64,000 bases of DNA from Ascidia mentula. Taxonomy: Eukaryota > Chordata > Ascidiacea > Phlebobranchia > Ascidiidae. The position numbers were made by a program, and so were the translations under genes. Positions 49,301 through 61,316 of the stretch are shown piece by piece. The notes under the pieces are model-generated. The model ran no database searches. It was not told the DNA's origin and worked only from the letters and a program-made list of their open reading frames with translations. Where the stretch lies: positions 13,950,001-14,014,000 of the forward strand of contig OX387198.1 in assembly GCA_947561715.1 (NCBI GenBank). The letters run 5' to 3'. Position 1 is the first letter of the stretch; every line of letters starts with the position of its first letter.

Positions 49301-50283
49301 TCGTATACCTTTAATCATTGTTGTCGTAGGCCTTTATTCTTTAAAGGTGTATTGTCATTGAATGTCAAAAAAAAAAAAATTACATCTTGGGTAAATAAAT
49401 TGCCTATTTTCAAGCCTATGGTTTGCCCAAGTCTGTGGACCCTATGTGGTTTATACAGACTGCACTGGGGGTATTGTGCAATTTATACACTTACAAATAA
49501 TTGTCACAGTTATTTGTAATTATTGAAATGATTTTGTTTATTTTTTTTGTTTTATACTTTCAAGCTGGTTTGGCGAAAAAAATATTTAACATATGATTTG
49601 GAGCATTGAGACCCACAATGAGGAAAGTCATGGCTCAAATGGGTTAAAATCTGTTCTGGACTACCAGAAAAACTACAAATTAACACTATTTTGTAGGGTA
49701 CATGGGTAAAATGCCAGGTCATGGATAAGTTTTGTCAGATTTTCTGTTTGTTATCATTTCAGCAGTGCTTTATTTTGTTAAAAAAATTAATGTAATGCTT
49801 AACTTAAACTTATATTAGCCTATTTATAGAAATTAGTTTTCTTAATGTAACAGCATACTAATTACCTTCAAAAATCAATAATTTAACATAGTTTTTACAG
49901 TTGAAACAGTTGCAATCATGCCTAAAATTAAGCATAAGCTCAAAGCAGCTCGTTTTTTATTCAAAGGTAACAGCTTCATACACTTTTGGTATGCAGGGTT
50001 GTGTATCCACTTACTTATATGTGCGAATTTTGTACATTTCCACTTTGACATTTTTAAGTAGTTTTGACAGTTGAACTGAATTGTGTTAACGACAGAATAT
50101 AATAACTGACTAAAAGCAATCAAACCTGTCGAAGTACAATGATGACACCTAGTGTAATTAATTGTTGTTTAATTAATGTCGATGTGCTGCACTGATGTTT
50201 GCGAAATCAGACTGGTTCAAAAATGCTCATTCCTTGAACTTCTTGTATTACTGTAGATTTAATTGGACATTGTATTTGAAACA
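46317..50283. other. Four-kilobase intergenic region
   Basis: Lies between the starts of the minus-strand sulfotransferase and the plus-strand disordered-protein gene, so it should contain both promoters. Short open frames here lack recognisable domains and splice partners. An acceptor-like TACTGTAG lies about 28 nt before the ATG at 50284, suggesting an upstream 5' exon or a trans-splice site. Confidence 0.45.
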
Positions 50284-53200
50284 ATGTCATCAGCAAAATT
50301 TAGGCCTTCTGGCATATACAAGCATGATGTCACCAAAGCAAAAGATTACCAGAGTCAGGCATCCAGCAGAGTTAGGTTTTCAAATACTGGTGGCCAACCC
50401 TCAAACAATCCCAAAGACCCTTATATGTGGTTTGCTGAAACTACTGGCAAACAGACAAGCAATGATTTGAGAAGAAAGCATTCCCCTGGGTTTGAAGAAA
50501 GAAGAAGCAAGCCTCAACAAAACTTGTCTCATGAATACAGAAGGTATTCACCCCATGACAGGAAGAGCTTCTCATCTCGTAATTCAAAATTCCCAGAAAA
50601 AAGAAGTAGATCTCCTATAAATAACAGGTCTCCTAATGAACGTACTGCAGCACCACACAAAAAATCCACAACCGGTCATTCTTTTACTAATGAATATCGA
50701 CAGCCAGCATTTCAGAGTCGTTCACCGAATTCAAGGGACAAAAAGCAGTATGATTACCCACCACCAAATGAAAAGAGGTTTAGTGAAAAGAATCACTCAA
50801 CAATGGCGGGAAATTCAGGATTGACAAGGAATCGAAGCATTTCTCCCCCTACTGCTAGAATAAAGTTTGATCAACGAAGCAGTGTTTCTCCACCAAGAAG
50901 ACAAGAACGGACCAGAATTCGACAAGATAGAAACACATTACCTGGCAGAAAAAGAGATGGACAAACCCACAGTCATTATTCTAATGAAAAGCGCAGTTAT
51001 GACACAAAGCACTCGTCACCTCCTATGCAAAAGTACAGAGATTACCCTAAAGAGCCAGAAGAGCTTATAATAAAGAAACATGAATGCACCAATGAGAGGA
51101 AGGATATGTTTTACCCGGATATATCAGCCAATACAACCCTCCTTGACAAGTCAAAATCTTTGATAACTGTTTTTGACCCGGATGTGTTGGATAGTGTAAA
51201 GGTGGTTAAAAAACCACAACAGTCAGATTGGCACCGTGAAGAGCCCTTGAGGACCCATCATATGAGCAAACATAGTCCAGTCAGGAGACAGAAGCATCAC
51301 ATCTCTCCTGGTCGTGATAGTGATTATCAGTCAATGAATTCACGCCTTCAGTCTGAAGAGATGCAAGACAACGAAAATGTTGATTTAGAACCTCCATCTT
51401 ACTCTTGGGTGGGAGAATATTTAGATAGTGAAGATGAATATGTCGCACAAAGTAACAAAGAGGAAAGAAGTGACAAAGGGTATGGAAAACGGTATCAATC
51501 ACAACAAACATCACCAAACTTTTCATATTCTAAACAAATGGACCATGATGATTTTAAAAGTTTTAATGATAGAAGATATGCAGCATCTGATAGCCATAAA
51601 TTTTCTGGTGGAAAAACCCTCTCACATGCGTTTACAACGTCGTCGGAACTCGACACCAGAAGTTCGGTCGAAAACCGCAGCTATACTGAAAGGCAACAAT
51701 CCTCAGAGAGGAAAAAGAAGGACTTTACTCAACAAAGATGCAATGCTGAAATAATAAATAAAGGAGAAAATCAGATGCAACCTAAGAAAAAAATAAACAA
51801 AATAAGCTTCAAAGTGACAAAGGGTGAAGCAAGGCAATTTGGCCCCACTGGTGCTATTGATCCTAGTGCTGAAGACGTTGATGGACATGAATTAACAGAT
51901 TATGACATGGCACAGTTCGACACTGCTGAAGCAATTAATCGCATTCAAAACATATTCAAGAAGCAACAGGCCATTGAGGAAAAATCCAAAGCAGACAAGC
52001 TTTCTGCCGTAATAAGTGATATGAAAAGGATGGAAAGCTTCAATGCAAGCGGCGATGTGAGGTCTTATGATATTAGGAACAAGGAAGTTGATGGACGCTC
52101 AGGGACTCAATTCTATGACATTCCTGGAACTTACAGAAGTTATGAAACACAAGACAGAAGAACTTTCCGGAGTTCCAGTCATGATGAGTATCGAAGGGAG
52201 ACCTACACTCACCGAGCCTTAGAACAAAGGGACAAGAGGGAAGTTATGTATTCCCGGAAAGAAGATGACATGAGGTTTGTATTTTTAACTAATAGCGTGA
52301 AAATGTTATTGTGAGGTAAGCTACATATATATTGTTTGGTAATAATGCATTTGCAAATATGTAAACACAATATTTATGTTACGTCTAAAATTTGTGTATG
52401 ATGGTATTAAACAGTGAAGTGGATCTCTTTATACAACGAGGACGGGGAGACGGATCGTTCAAATCATCACGTAATGTGATTTCCAAAGAAGCAGGACCCA
52501 TGAAGAAAAATGATGTATTCTGGGAGGACAAGAGTCCAGAAGGTTCTTTTCAGAGAAGAATGGAAACAAGTTTTGGGAAAAAGGATGCAGAAGCGATTCC
52601 AGGGATTGATGGTAAACGGTTATCGGAGAGCGGCGAAAGTCTGGAAAGCTATGACGACTTTTGGGGATTTAACTACATTTCTTGGTTTTCCAAAAACATT
52701 CTTGAAACCAAGCAGTTTGAAACATTCGTGCAAAATGTGTGTCCACCAAGTGTGGCAAACAATCTTACTGAACTTCCATTGAGATTTCTACATTGCTTGG
52801 CTAACAGCAACAAACATGCTGTACGTTGCATTCCTAAACAGAGTGGTGAGGCAAAGGAGTTGCTTAGGTATGTGGGACTTTATAAAAGTTTGGAGGGTGG
52901 AATGGATGCCTTTTGTGAGAAACTAGGGATGGATAATATTTCTGAAAATGAGCCTAGCAAGAGTAAATTACCTCCATCTTCAGCACAGTCAACATCAGGT
53001 TTACGCAAGGTTATCAACTATGATGAAGACAATGACAAGGTGTCTGCTGAGAAAGCGAAAATAAAAACTCAGCCCACAAAAGGAAACAATTCCTATCCCG
53101 ATGGGGATTTCAAAATCACAGTTATTACATCCTCCTCCTCCCAACCAACAAAGCGAATAGAAGTTATTAACTCAACAAGCAAAAGGGATGAGAAGACAGC

Positions 53201-56200
53201 GACCCAACATGATTTTAATCAGGGGCATACAAGATCCAAGGGAAATTCAACGCAGGACAACAAGAACAGGAATTTGGTCAGCAGCAGTTTTCCTCAACCA
53301 AGGCCTACTACAATCGTGAGTGGTTTGCTTACTTAATCCTGAATCATGTTCCAGTAATATAGCGTGATCGCTCATGTACTGGAAGATATCAGGTTTTATG
53401 TTACACTGTGTTTAGGAAACTTGTGTAGTTTAATATTGTATTCAAAGTACAGTTACCGCCTTGTTGACAGAATGTTACAACAGCATCAGCACCGGCACTT
53501 GAAAGAACCATTAATCAGGATCCAGTCAAGGTGGTAATCAAGCAGGTCAATCAAGGGAGTGAAGATCACATGAGTTCCTATGCAAGATCAACGGAGAGAG
53601 AAAACATCATTAGAGAAATACCAGTTTCATCAAATAGGGTTGCAAAGAAAGACAAGTACGTCCCTGTTGCAATAGATGTTGGCGACAGACGATACCATGG
53701 CTCACATCCTCAAGAAAGTGATGCTCCAAATCCTCAAACCGGCCAAGATTACAAGCTTTCAAACAAAACATGTTTACCACCAAGACAACAAAATTTTGTG
53801 CCAAATGACCGGCATGAGAAAATGACAGAGCATCTCAAATTGCCAGAAAGGCGAATGGATGAGCTTTTTATCAGAGATCTACAATCACGACACCAAGGTC
53901 CGAATCTAACGCCACTTGATAGCAATAGAAGAAATGAACCCCAGCACATTAATGTTTCCCTGAGAAGAAATGAACCTCTAAGACGAGATATACCCCTAGG
54001 ACGAGATGAACCCCTAAGACGAGATGAACCCCTGAGAAGAAATGAACCCCCAAGACGAGATGAACCCCAAAGAAGAAATGAACTCCCAAGACGAGATGAA
54101 CCCCAAAGAAGAAATGAACCCCCAAGAAGAGATGAATCCATAAGAAGAAATGAACCCCCCAGAAGAGATGAACCCATAAGAAGAAATGAACCCCTAAGAA
54201 GAGATGAACCCCAACCATCAAATAACCACTTAAGAAAAAATGAACCGCAGCAGTTAAATAAACTCCTGAGAAGAAAAGAGACTCCACAAAGAAACGAGGG
54301 TGAAAGAAGAAATGAACCCCAGCTTAGAAATAAGACCCACATGTGTAATATTACTAAACGGAGGCTGTTAAAGCGAGAATACTATGACACACATGAAGAA
54401 AGAGTAACAAGAAGTGCTCCACTGCATCCTGCTTCAAGCGAAGGAAGACAACCTTTAAACCGGTTGAAACCAGTTTATCACCACGACAGTGCAAAGCACC
54501 CAGGTAAAGAGCAGGATGTCAAACATCCTCCGCCATACAAATCAAGACGCCTGTCTTCAGCGAGTTCAGAGAAATCTGCCCACAGAGCCAGGGAGGTTTC
54601 ACATGCAAGTGGTCAAAAACTGAATGTTCATGAAAGAAAACAAATTCCAATGAAGGTGACATCCAGACCAAAGGATGAGAAAAGCAGAGATATGCAAACC
54701 TCGCCCAGTTCAACTCCTAAACCAACTCAAAATGACAAGCCAAAGCAGATGGGTGAAAGAAGAACCTCCAACTCCACTTTGGAAAAGTGCCGAAATAAAA
54801 CACAGGAAAATGAAGCAAGTGGCAACAACGAGAAGTGTGTTAAATCACAAAAATGTGATGCCTGTTTCGGCGGGATAAGAAAGCGATTGGCTGAATCAGA
54901 CCACTATTCGAAAACTCCAACATTCAGTAGTTTACAAAAAGTCCACTTACGTGATTTCAAGGTAAATATACATGTTTTCAAAGAAAATAAATGTGGCCAC
55001 AGAAGGTGGAATGAAACTTCATAATAGTCACTGTGACACCTAAATGATTACCGAACTAAAACCATACTATGTGTAAAATTGCAGTCAACACAGTTTATTT
55101 CAAATGTTAATTACAAAAATTTCAAATGTTTAAAATTTTGATTTAGAATTTTGTGAGAGGTATGGCAATGAAATTGCTGAATTTCAAATATGATTTCAAC
55201 AAGTACGATTCCACGAAGATACGCGATTTTGTCCATGATGCATCAATGTTTAAAGCAAGGAATTGTACAAATCCTAACATTTTCGGCAAAGAACACGCCG
55301 CTTGTATCTTGATGGATTTCTTCAAAAATGCAGATTCCGAAAAAATGATACCAGTAAGTCTATTGGAAGGTTAGTTTTTTGATGGTTACATATTAATTTC
55401 TTTTTTATTGCAGGAAGGACTTGCAAGACAAATTAAGTCAAAAGGACCCCATTGGTCTGAAATTTCATACAAGAACTTTAGAAATCTTCAGGTTTAATAA
55501 AAGTTGACTTTATTTTCACAGTTAAATGTATCAATGCTTATCTTTTACCCTTTTAGGAAGCAGTTTTTCGCGAATGCAAAAGGCAATTCAAAGGTGCTGA
55601 AAAGTTGTCTGACTGTCCTTTACTTTCTAACGTTATCAGAAATTTCGACATTGTTTATCCTCAATTCTGTGGTGATGTTAAAGGTCTTGTTCAACTTTGG
55701 TGCTGGACGAACATGGCAAACCAGGTAATCACAGCAACCTTACATTCATAGTTTTCGAATGAGCTTATTGATGTATTTGTGATTGATTATATTGTTTATT
55801 TCATAATATGTAATAAAAAAAAAGACATTTCCAATCATATTCATTGTCATATTTATTTACATACAAGTACATACAACAAAAACTATGGTTTGTAAAAATA
55901 TTTTGAAAACACTTTTCAACAATATGTTTCAGCAGTGTTTTTTGGCAATATTTGTTTTTCCACAGATATCAGAGTCTAGTAAGCCAAGAGTGACTCGTTC
56001 AACAGCCAAACAATCAGGCAAACCTGAAAGTAATGATAGTCTCAAAAAGTGGTTGTGTGGTGCTTATGATTCTCCACCTTATCAAACATCAAGTAAGTGT
56101 TTAGCTTTGCAGGCGTCGTAAACAACAAATTCGCTGACATCCACTTTGCAAGTATTGTAATGTTAGGCTGAACTTGTTTAATAAAAAAAAAAATTACAAA

Positions 56201-57825
56201 CTGTTAATAATCAACCAAACTATGTCAAAACCTAGAAAAACTCAATTTTGCAACAAAATACATTTAGACCCTCCTACGGTGCAGATTTGCAAACATTTAA
56301 AACAAATGCGCATATTGTTGTAATGCCATGCTTTCGCATAGCAAGGCAGGATCGCCCCACTGTGCAGGCCTTGGCTACGAAGCGTGTGAACCTTATGATC
56401 AGAATATTAGAGCTGTGATCGCCAAATATAAAGGGCCTGCGCAGTGGGGCGATCCTACCTCGCTATGCGAAAGAATGGCATTACTTGTGCGTTGTCTGAT
56501 TACGGTGGTGGAGATCCTCTACGCATGTAAAGGTCGCACCAGTGTACCTTGGCCACAATATACCCCAAGAAGCCACTGAGCTCCTGTAGCTCATTTGGTA
56601 GAGTGTTGGGCCTGGTTAGCCCAGGGTCGTGAGTTTAAACCTCACAGGGAGCTTGATTTTTCAGATCTCGCTCCGACTTGTCGGGAAAAGTGGCTGATCC
56701 AGCTTGGTTGCAATGCCTTGGCTGCAAAGCCTGTGAACCTTATGATCGCATATTGTTGTATTGAGGTTTGCAGACTTGGCAGCCCAGGCAATGCAGCCTA
56801 GCTGGATCAGCCACTTTTTCCTGCTCAAGCTCCCAGTGAGGTTTGAACTCACGACCCTAGGCTAAACAGGCCCAACGCTCTACCAACTGAGCTCGGTGGT
56901 TTCATGGGGTATATTTTTGCCAAGCCTGCAAACCTCATGATTGCGATACGTTAGCTGTGATCGCCAAGCAAGGTCTATGCAGTGGGGCGATCCTGCCTAT
57001 GATACCATTGTATGTGATATTACTGCGTAATTGTTGTATTGTTACTTTGTTGGTGTGTCACATTCATACATTCAAAGGCGTTGGTGGAGTTGTGTCATGT
57101 TAACCAAATGTCATTTCTACAAAAACATATTTTTAAAGAATACAAGAATATGGAGATACTCAGCAGTGAGAAGTGGGGCAACTGGGACAAGAAGAAAATT
57201 ATTGGATTTATGTTGTCATGGTTCCTCGAAGGCTATTTCAAAGCTTGTTACAGCCATGTAAGTTGCAGCTGTAGTGTAAGCGTCTTTTATTTCAGAAAAA
57301 AAAACTGCTAAATTTCCAACTACAACCATACGTTTCACCAAAGCAGCTCCACAGTGACTCATCTGTGTCGTTGGGTACCCAACTGATTAACAGCAACCGG
57401 AAGGTATCACATGGAAATTTCTGTGCCTGGTAGTTGAAAAGCCAGTCTAACAGTACAGTCACCAGCTGCACTGCCGGGACCTTCTAGGTTGACACAATTT
57501 GCACAACTGTGTGCAACTTCAATGTTTCATGTATCACGAAGAGATGATTTTATTTTATTTACTTTTAATAGGCTGTTAAGTGTGCACTTCTACATGGCAA
57601 AAATATGATTTCTTGCCGTTTATTTTATAAAAGTAATATTTTTATACTTAGTTGGAAAGCAAACGAAGAGCTTCTTCCAGTGAACAAAAGACTGAACAAG
57701 ATCGGACAAAGAAGAATTCAGTTGCAGAAGTTGATGAAAGGGGAGAAGAGGATACAGATCTTGATAAAATGGAAGTTATGGATGATATACTTGTGGAGCC
57801 ATGTGATGTAATTGTGGAGTCCTGA
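50284..57825 (+). CDS. Long disordered Arg/Ser/Pro-rich protein with a conserved-looking C-terminal region; family not recognised
   Basis: Exons: 50284-52274, 52415-53315, 53471-54961, 55147-55353, 55414-55491, 55557-55724, 55966-56092, about 57080-57260 and 57652-57825. The frame is continuous to 56092. The next junction is out of phase by eye, so an exon in the 56093-57079 stretch may be missed. The first two-thirds is low-complexity, with RRYSP and RSRSP-type dipeptides, typical of nuclear or RNA-processing proteins; this is inference. Possible ordered parts: AEAINRIQNIFKKQQAIEEK (helix), FWGFNYISWFSKNILETK with a helical segment after it (exon 2), and the last five exons with regular Trp, Cys and Leu spacing (for example FCGDVKGLVQLWCWTNM). 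No named domain recognised. Total is roughly 1,640 residues. Confidence 0.75.
53962..54214 (+). repeat. 18-bp coding minisatellite (hexapeptide R-D/N-E-P-x-R)
   Basis: About fourteen units of 18 bp inside the third exon, such as CGAGATGAACCCCTAAGA, encode RDEPxR alternating with RNEPxR. The alternation of Asp and Asn units gives a 36-bp higher-order period. Flanking sequence shows degraded units (NNHLRKNEPQQ). The frame is preserved throughout. Confidence 0.85.
56580..56652 (+). tRNA. tRNA-like sequence (probable pseudo-tRNA or SINE head)
   Basis: Cloverleaf parts can be drawn: acceptor GCTCCTG/AGGGAGC, D arm TAGCTCATTTGGTAGAGT (A-box-like), anticodon stem TGGGC/GCCCA with loop CTGGTTA (formal anticodon GGT), and T arm GTGAG-TTTAAAC-CTCAC (B-box-like). 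There is one extra base before the anticodon stem, U at the position after the anticodon, and a changed T loop. It lies in a repeat and faces a second copy, so it is unlikely to be a functional tRNA. Confidence 0.35.
56828..56899 (-). tRNA. tRNA-like sequence, inverted partner (probable pseudo-tRNA)
   Basis: Reads GCTCAGTTGGTAGAGCG (better A box) and GTGAGTTCAAACCTCAC (better B box) on the minus strand, with anticodon loop CTGTTTA (formal anticodon GTT). The 5' acceptor strand does not pair with the 3' one. Same family as 56580-56652. Confidence 0.3.
57441..57500. repeat. Fragment of the CTGCAG palindromic repeat family
   Basis: Contains CAGTCACCAGCTGCACTG followed by GGGACCTTCTAGGTTGA, matching the complement of the central part of copies A to C. 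Lies in the last intron of the disordered-protein gene. Confidence 0.45.
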
Positions 57826-58446
57826 ATAGCAGCAAGGTATTCATGCAAGCTGCAATCTTTTATAAAAATGCACGTGAATCACTACAAGTTATGGTTGTGT
57901 GTATGCTTGCTGAACTAAGATTTAAAAGTAAACATTGAATCTGTTTGTTTTGTGAGCTACACCACTGAAACTGTAAGCATGGTAAACATGGCACCACTTG
58001 CTCTCCTCCAGGAAGTTGTTGTCCCAGTCCTCTTTAATTTTATGTAACATTAGTTTTATGCCTGTACAGTAGAGAATATTTTTACACATACTTTTTTAGT
58101 TTGAATGCAGTAAGTCACTGCAGCCAAACTTTTTTGGGGACTCTGAAAACATGAATACAATCTTTAATCATCTTAATATGTGGTGATAACATAACACCCT
58201 GGTATATTTTTTGATAAATAACCATGAAATATACGTTTGTGCTGGATATATGGTTAGTGGTTTATATGATTGTTTTAGGATAATGGAGAAGAATGTGGAG
58301 GATATGACAGAGGTCCATCTTACATAGTACTCCACCTAGAAAAGACTGTGGCAACCTGTTGAAAAAGAGTTTCAGCTGCTTCGTCTTCATAATGCTTTTA
58401 GTTTCGTTGTAGGATCTTGTGCTTTCGCTTTCTAGTTTGGTGTCGC

Positions 58447-58452
58447 AATAAA
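58447..58452 (+). terminator. Poly(A) signal, probably of the disordered-protein gene
   Basis: AATAAA about 620 nt past the stop codon. An acceptor-like GTTTTAG at about 58279 and a donor-like AAG-GTATTC near 57836 suggest an intron in the 3' untranslated region. Confidence 0.4.
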
Positions 58453-59922
58453 CATTCTAATGCAGAGTTAACGCTTTATTATAATGCAGTCACTCTGTTT
58501 TTGAGTCATTTGGTCCACCGAAATTGCTTGAAATTTGACTCTAACAGGCTTTTATAGACTGTTGGTGATGTCTTAAGGACCCATATGACAATTAAACCAG
58601 AGAAATTGTATTTACAAGGCCCTTTGCAATAATGCACCTGGCGACTGTTCCGCTTTTCCCAGTGACTGTTGCTGGGTGTTGTGCCTTATATAGGGGTGTA
58701 ATATTCTCCAGAGTAAAAAAAAATATTGCTCCTGGATGAGACAGTACAAAGAAAGGACTTGTATAGGATGTTGCTTAGGCAATTTTTTCAGCAACTAATT
58801 TTGGAGCTATTGTGTAGAGGTGAGATGGGCCTGTAAATATAGCCTGATATTTTAGCTGTCTTTTTAGTTCAATTTTCTACAGCACCCGGCAACGAGTAGC
58901 TACCTGATTCAAAGTGCCAAGCGCACTAAAACTGGCTCAAATTCGCCCTAGCAACAGCACACGAATGTGCACTTACTCAACCGTAACTTTGACCCCCATA
59001 CATCACTGATTGCTTTGTGACTTGCCCCATTTCATTGAGATAGAGAATTCTACAAGGTGGTCATTTCCCGCTAAACTTATCTGCGTGGCGAGTCCGTGTT
59101 TAGGGCCTATGCGCAAGTGGTTTAAGGCTACTTCAATAAAATAATTGTGATACAGAAAACGAAAGAGTGAATTAAACGTTAATGTGTCAGTTTGTTTAAG
59201 CTAGAAGTTATAACGGGTCCTCGTAATGATAAACGCCACGGAATAATTTCCTATAACTTTTTCGGGCCCCTGTTAACTTTCAAACAAATGCTGTAACGAT
59301 TAGTTTGGTTTAGTGAGCTAATACTGCAACTGGAATTATAGTTCTTGTAGTTTTAAAGATCGCTAAACATAAACACAGTATGAACAATTATAACTTTCTA
59401 GTGAAATGTCACGGTTGGTATGTCAAAAGGTTTTGACGGAATTGCATCACAAACCCAACATCAAACATGCCAAAAAAGTCTCGGTCTGTATACCATGCTG
59501 GCTACAGGTCCCGTCGCCAATGGTCTGTTCTTAGAACTAAGTTCGGTCTGAGACCCAAACCGAAAGGAGACTTAAAAAGGTGGAGCAAGTTGAAAAATGT
59601 AAAGCAAGCCAGATAACCAAGTCGTCAGAAAGTCGGGGTGTAAATGTAAAAGAGTAGAAAGCGATATCTAAAGACCAAGTTTACATAAAATATTAAAATG
59701 TTTTGAATCATGGTAAGCCGAATTCCCTACACTAGGAAGCTTAATAATGCAGCAATAATAGCCACCAAGCAGTAATATTACATGCAATGGCATGATAGGC
59801 AGGATCATTTTTTGTGTACATTAGTTAAGAGATATAACTTGCACTTAAACATATCGACAGACAATGACATATAATACGCACAAATGTGCCTATGATTGTC
59901 TTAATGATGCATTTATTCTTTC

Positions 59923-60045
59923 ATTGAACGAGTGAAACGACAAATCAAATTACAAATGTAATTTATGAAGACGGTTCCTCTGAAGAATTGGTTGGTGTCG
60001 AAAATCGAAGCGCCCATTGGTTTTATTTACCACGCTTCTTTGTTT
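59923..60045 (+). pseudogene. Truncated copy of the methyltransferase exon
   Basis: Matches 61740-61890 of the downstream gene: ATTGAACGAG, ACAAATGTAATTTATGAAG, GAAGAATTGGTTGGTGTCGA and GCGCCCATTGGTTTTATTTACC. About 25 bp present in the gene (GTGGATTTGCTTTTAAG region) are deleted. It has no start and no flanking exon. It ends where the inverted-repeat element at 60051 begins. Confidence 0.75.
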
Positions 60046-60050
60046 GGAAA

Positions 60051-60303
60051 ATACTATTACACCTGGTCACGAAGTTTTTTCCAAACTTTATCCACACATA
60101 AGTATGTGTAAGACAGAAATCTGTTCGAATTTTAATGGTTAGGTGTAAACAGGGCAACTACCTGTTATATTTGGTTATAGGCTATATTTGAGTTAAAATA
60201 CTGCACGAAATCGTAACTTTAATATTCGCACAGATTTCTATGTTACATAGGCTTATATGTGAATCAAGTTTGGAAAAAACTTTGTGACCCAGTGTAAAAG
60301 TAT
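60051..60303. repeat. Long terminal inverted-repeat element (MITE)
   Basis: About 80-bp arms: left ATACTATTACACCTGGTCAC and AAGTTTTTTCCAAACTT; right arm complementary, ending AGTGTAAAAGTAT. Inner CACAGATTTCTAT and CATATAAG-like sequences match the smaller element at 19067-19178. The spacer is about 100 bp. Confidence 0.72.
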
Positions 60304-60817
60304 CTTCCTCTTTGTTGAGGCACCGAAAGTTTTAATGGTATATCGTAGTTATGACATTGTAGTGAACACACGTGTGTATTTTTGTAATGTACGTTGATTA
60401 CTTGCCGATGTTATGTTTGTGCAAATTTTATACCCTGAATCGTTTACGCACGCATTCACGTAACTCTGAACGACCATTTAAAACTTTCACGACCATCGCT
60501 CTAAAACAATTACCTCGCAATGCGACCCCGATAAAAACGTGTCAGTTTCTCCGCCTTGTCTGGACGCAGTCATAGCGCGCTGGCACATCTTGACTTGACC
60601 TAGAGGCATTTTTAAATTGAAGAAGTTTTATGTACGAAAGAAAGTTGCAAGCGGGTTTAAAAAGCGATGTAATGCATTGTCTATAAACCAGATTACTCTA
60701 ACAACTCAACTCAATGCCATTCTGACTATTTCGATACCGAACGTTTAAATTGATAACTGAACTCTTGAATTTGCTGTTTGATGACTGTCAAGTTTTTGCC
60801 ATCTCAATAAAAGCGGT

Positions 60818-61316
60818 TTGACTAAAATCCTGACTGCCTGACTTGCCTGACTTCAACAGCAGTGTTTCCAAAACTATTTTTAGGAAAAGTCGCCTGATTG
60901 CCTGACTTTCGTGATTATGTGTTGCAATTGCCTGGTTTTCGTGAATGTGCGTTGCAATTGCCTGACTTGCATACGTTTGTATTTTAAATGCATGACTTTT
61001 GTTTTAGAATGGGCACAGGAATTGCGCAGCTTTTGTGTGATTGGGAGTATTTGCGCTGTTACTTAGACCCTTGAAAGACCAAAACACAATCACGAAAGTC
61101 AGGCAATTCCAAAACACAGAAGTCAGGCAATTCCAACACACAATCACGAAAGTCAGGCAATTCCAAAACACATTCACGAAAGTCAGGCAATTCTAACACA
61201 CATTCACGAAAGTCAGGCAATTGCAACGCACAGATTGCATGGCTATTTTTCCTGAATTTTTTTTGGAAACACTGGTGCTGAAGTCAGGCGAGTCAGGCAG
61301 TCAGGATTTTAGTCAA
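60818..61316. repeat. Foldback element with internal AGTCAGGCAATT repeats
   Basis: Ends TTGACTAAAATCCTGACTGC and its complement, followed inward by CAGCAGTGTTTCC and GGAAACACTGGTGCTG. The interior holds about four inverted units on the left and six on the right of ACGAAAGTCAGGCAATT with about 30-bp spacing. It sits about 190 bp upstream of the methyltransferase start. Confidence 0.8.

Larger units (their letters stand above)
56325..56998. repeat. Inverted complex of tRNA-like and hairpin repeats in an intron
   Basis: Three parts in one intron. First, a hairpin at 56325-56484, with arms GCATAGCAAGGCAGGATCGC and its near complement GCGATCCTACCTCGCTATGC. Second, a long inverted repeat at 56578-56900, with a tRNA-like head at each end pointing inward and GTGGCTGATCCAGCT and its complement further in. 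Third, a half-copy at 56925-56998 ending GGGGCGATCCTGCC. All three share a GTGAACCTTATGATC or CAAACCTCATGATTG motif. This looks like several insertions of one family of short elements with a tRNA-derived head. Confidence 0.7.

Noticed and set aside
46535..49520. Several short open frames between the sulfotransferases and the disordered-protein gene
   Set aside because: Each is under 100 codons, low complexity, without domain or splice partners.
53749..54342. 197-codon open frame antisense to the disordered-protein gene
   Set aside because: It is the mirror of the 18-bp coding minisatellite and only reads as repeated Leu/Gly/Ser/Phe strings.
56093..56113. A 20-nt intron that would rejoin exon 7 at GCGTCGTAAAC
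   Set aside because: Too short to be spliced; the continued frame also gains nothing recognisable.
56580..56652. Functional tRNA gene
   Set aside because: Extra base before the anticodon stem, U next to the anticodon, altered T loop and placement in a repeated inverted complex argue for a tRNA-derived repeat.
58860..59100. Locally less A+T-rich stretch between genes, considered as an exon
   Set aside because: Frames are broken and no paired splice sites are visible.
60818..61316. CRISPR-like array from regularly spaced AGTCAGGCAATT units
   Set aside because: Units occur in both orientations inside terminal inverted repeats, spacers are similar to each other, and the genome is eukaryotic.
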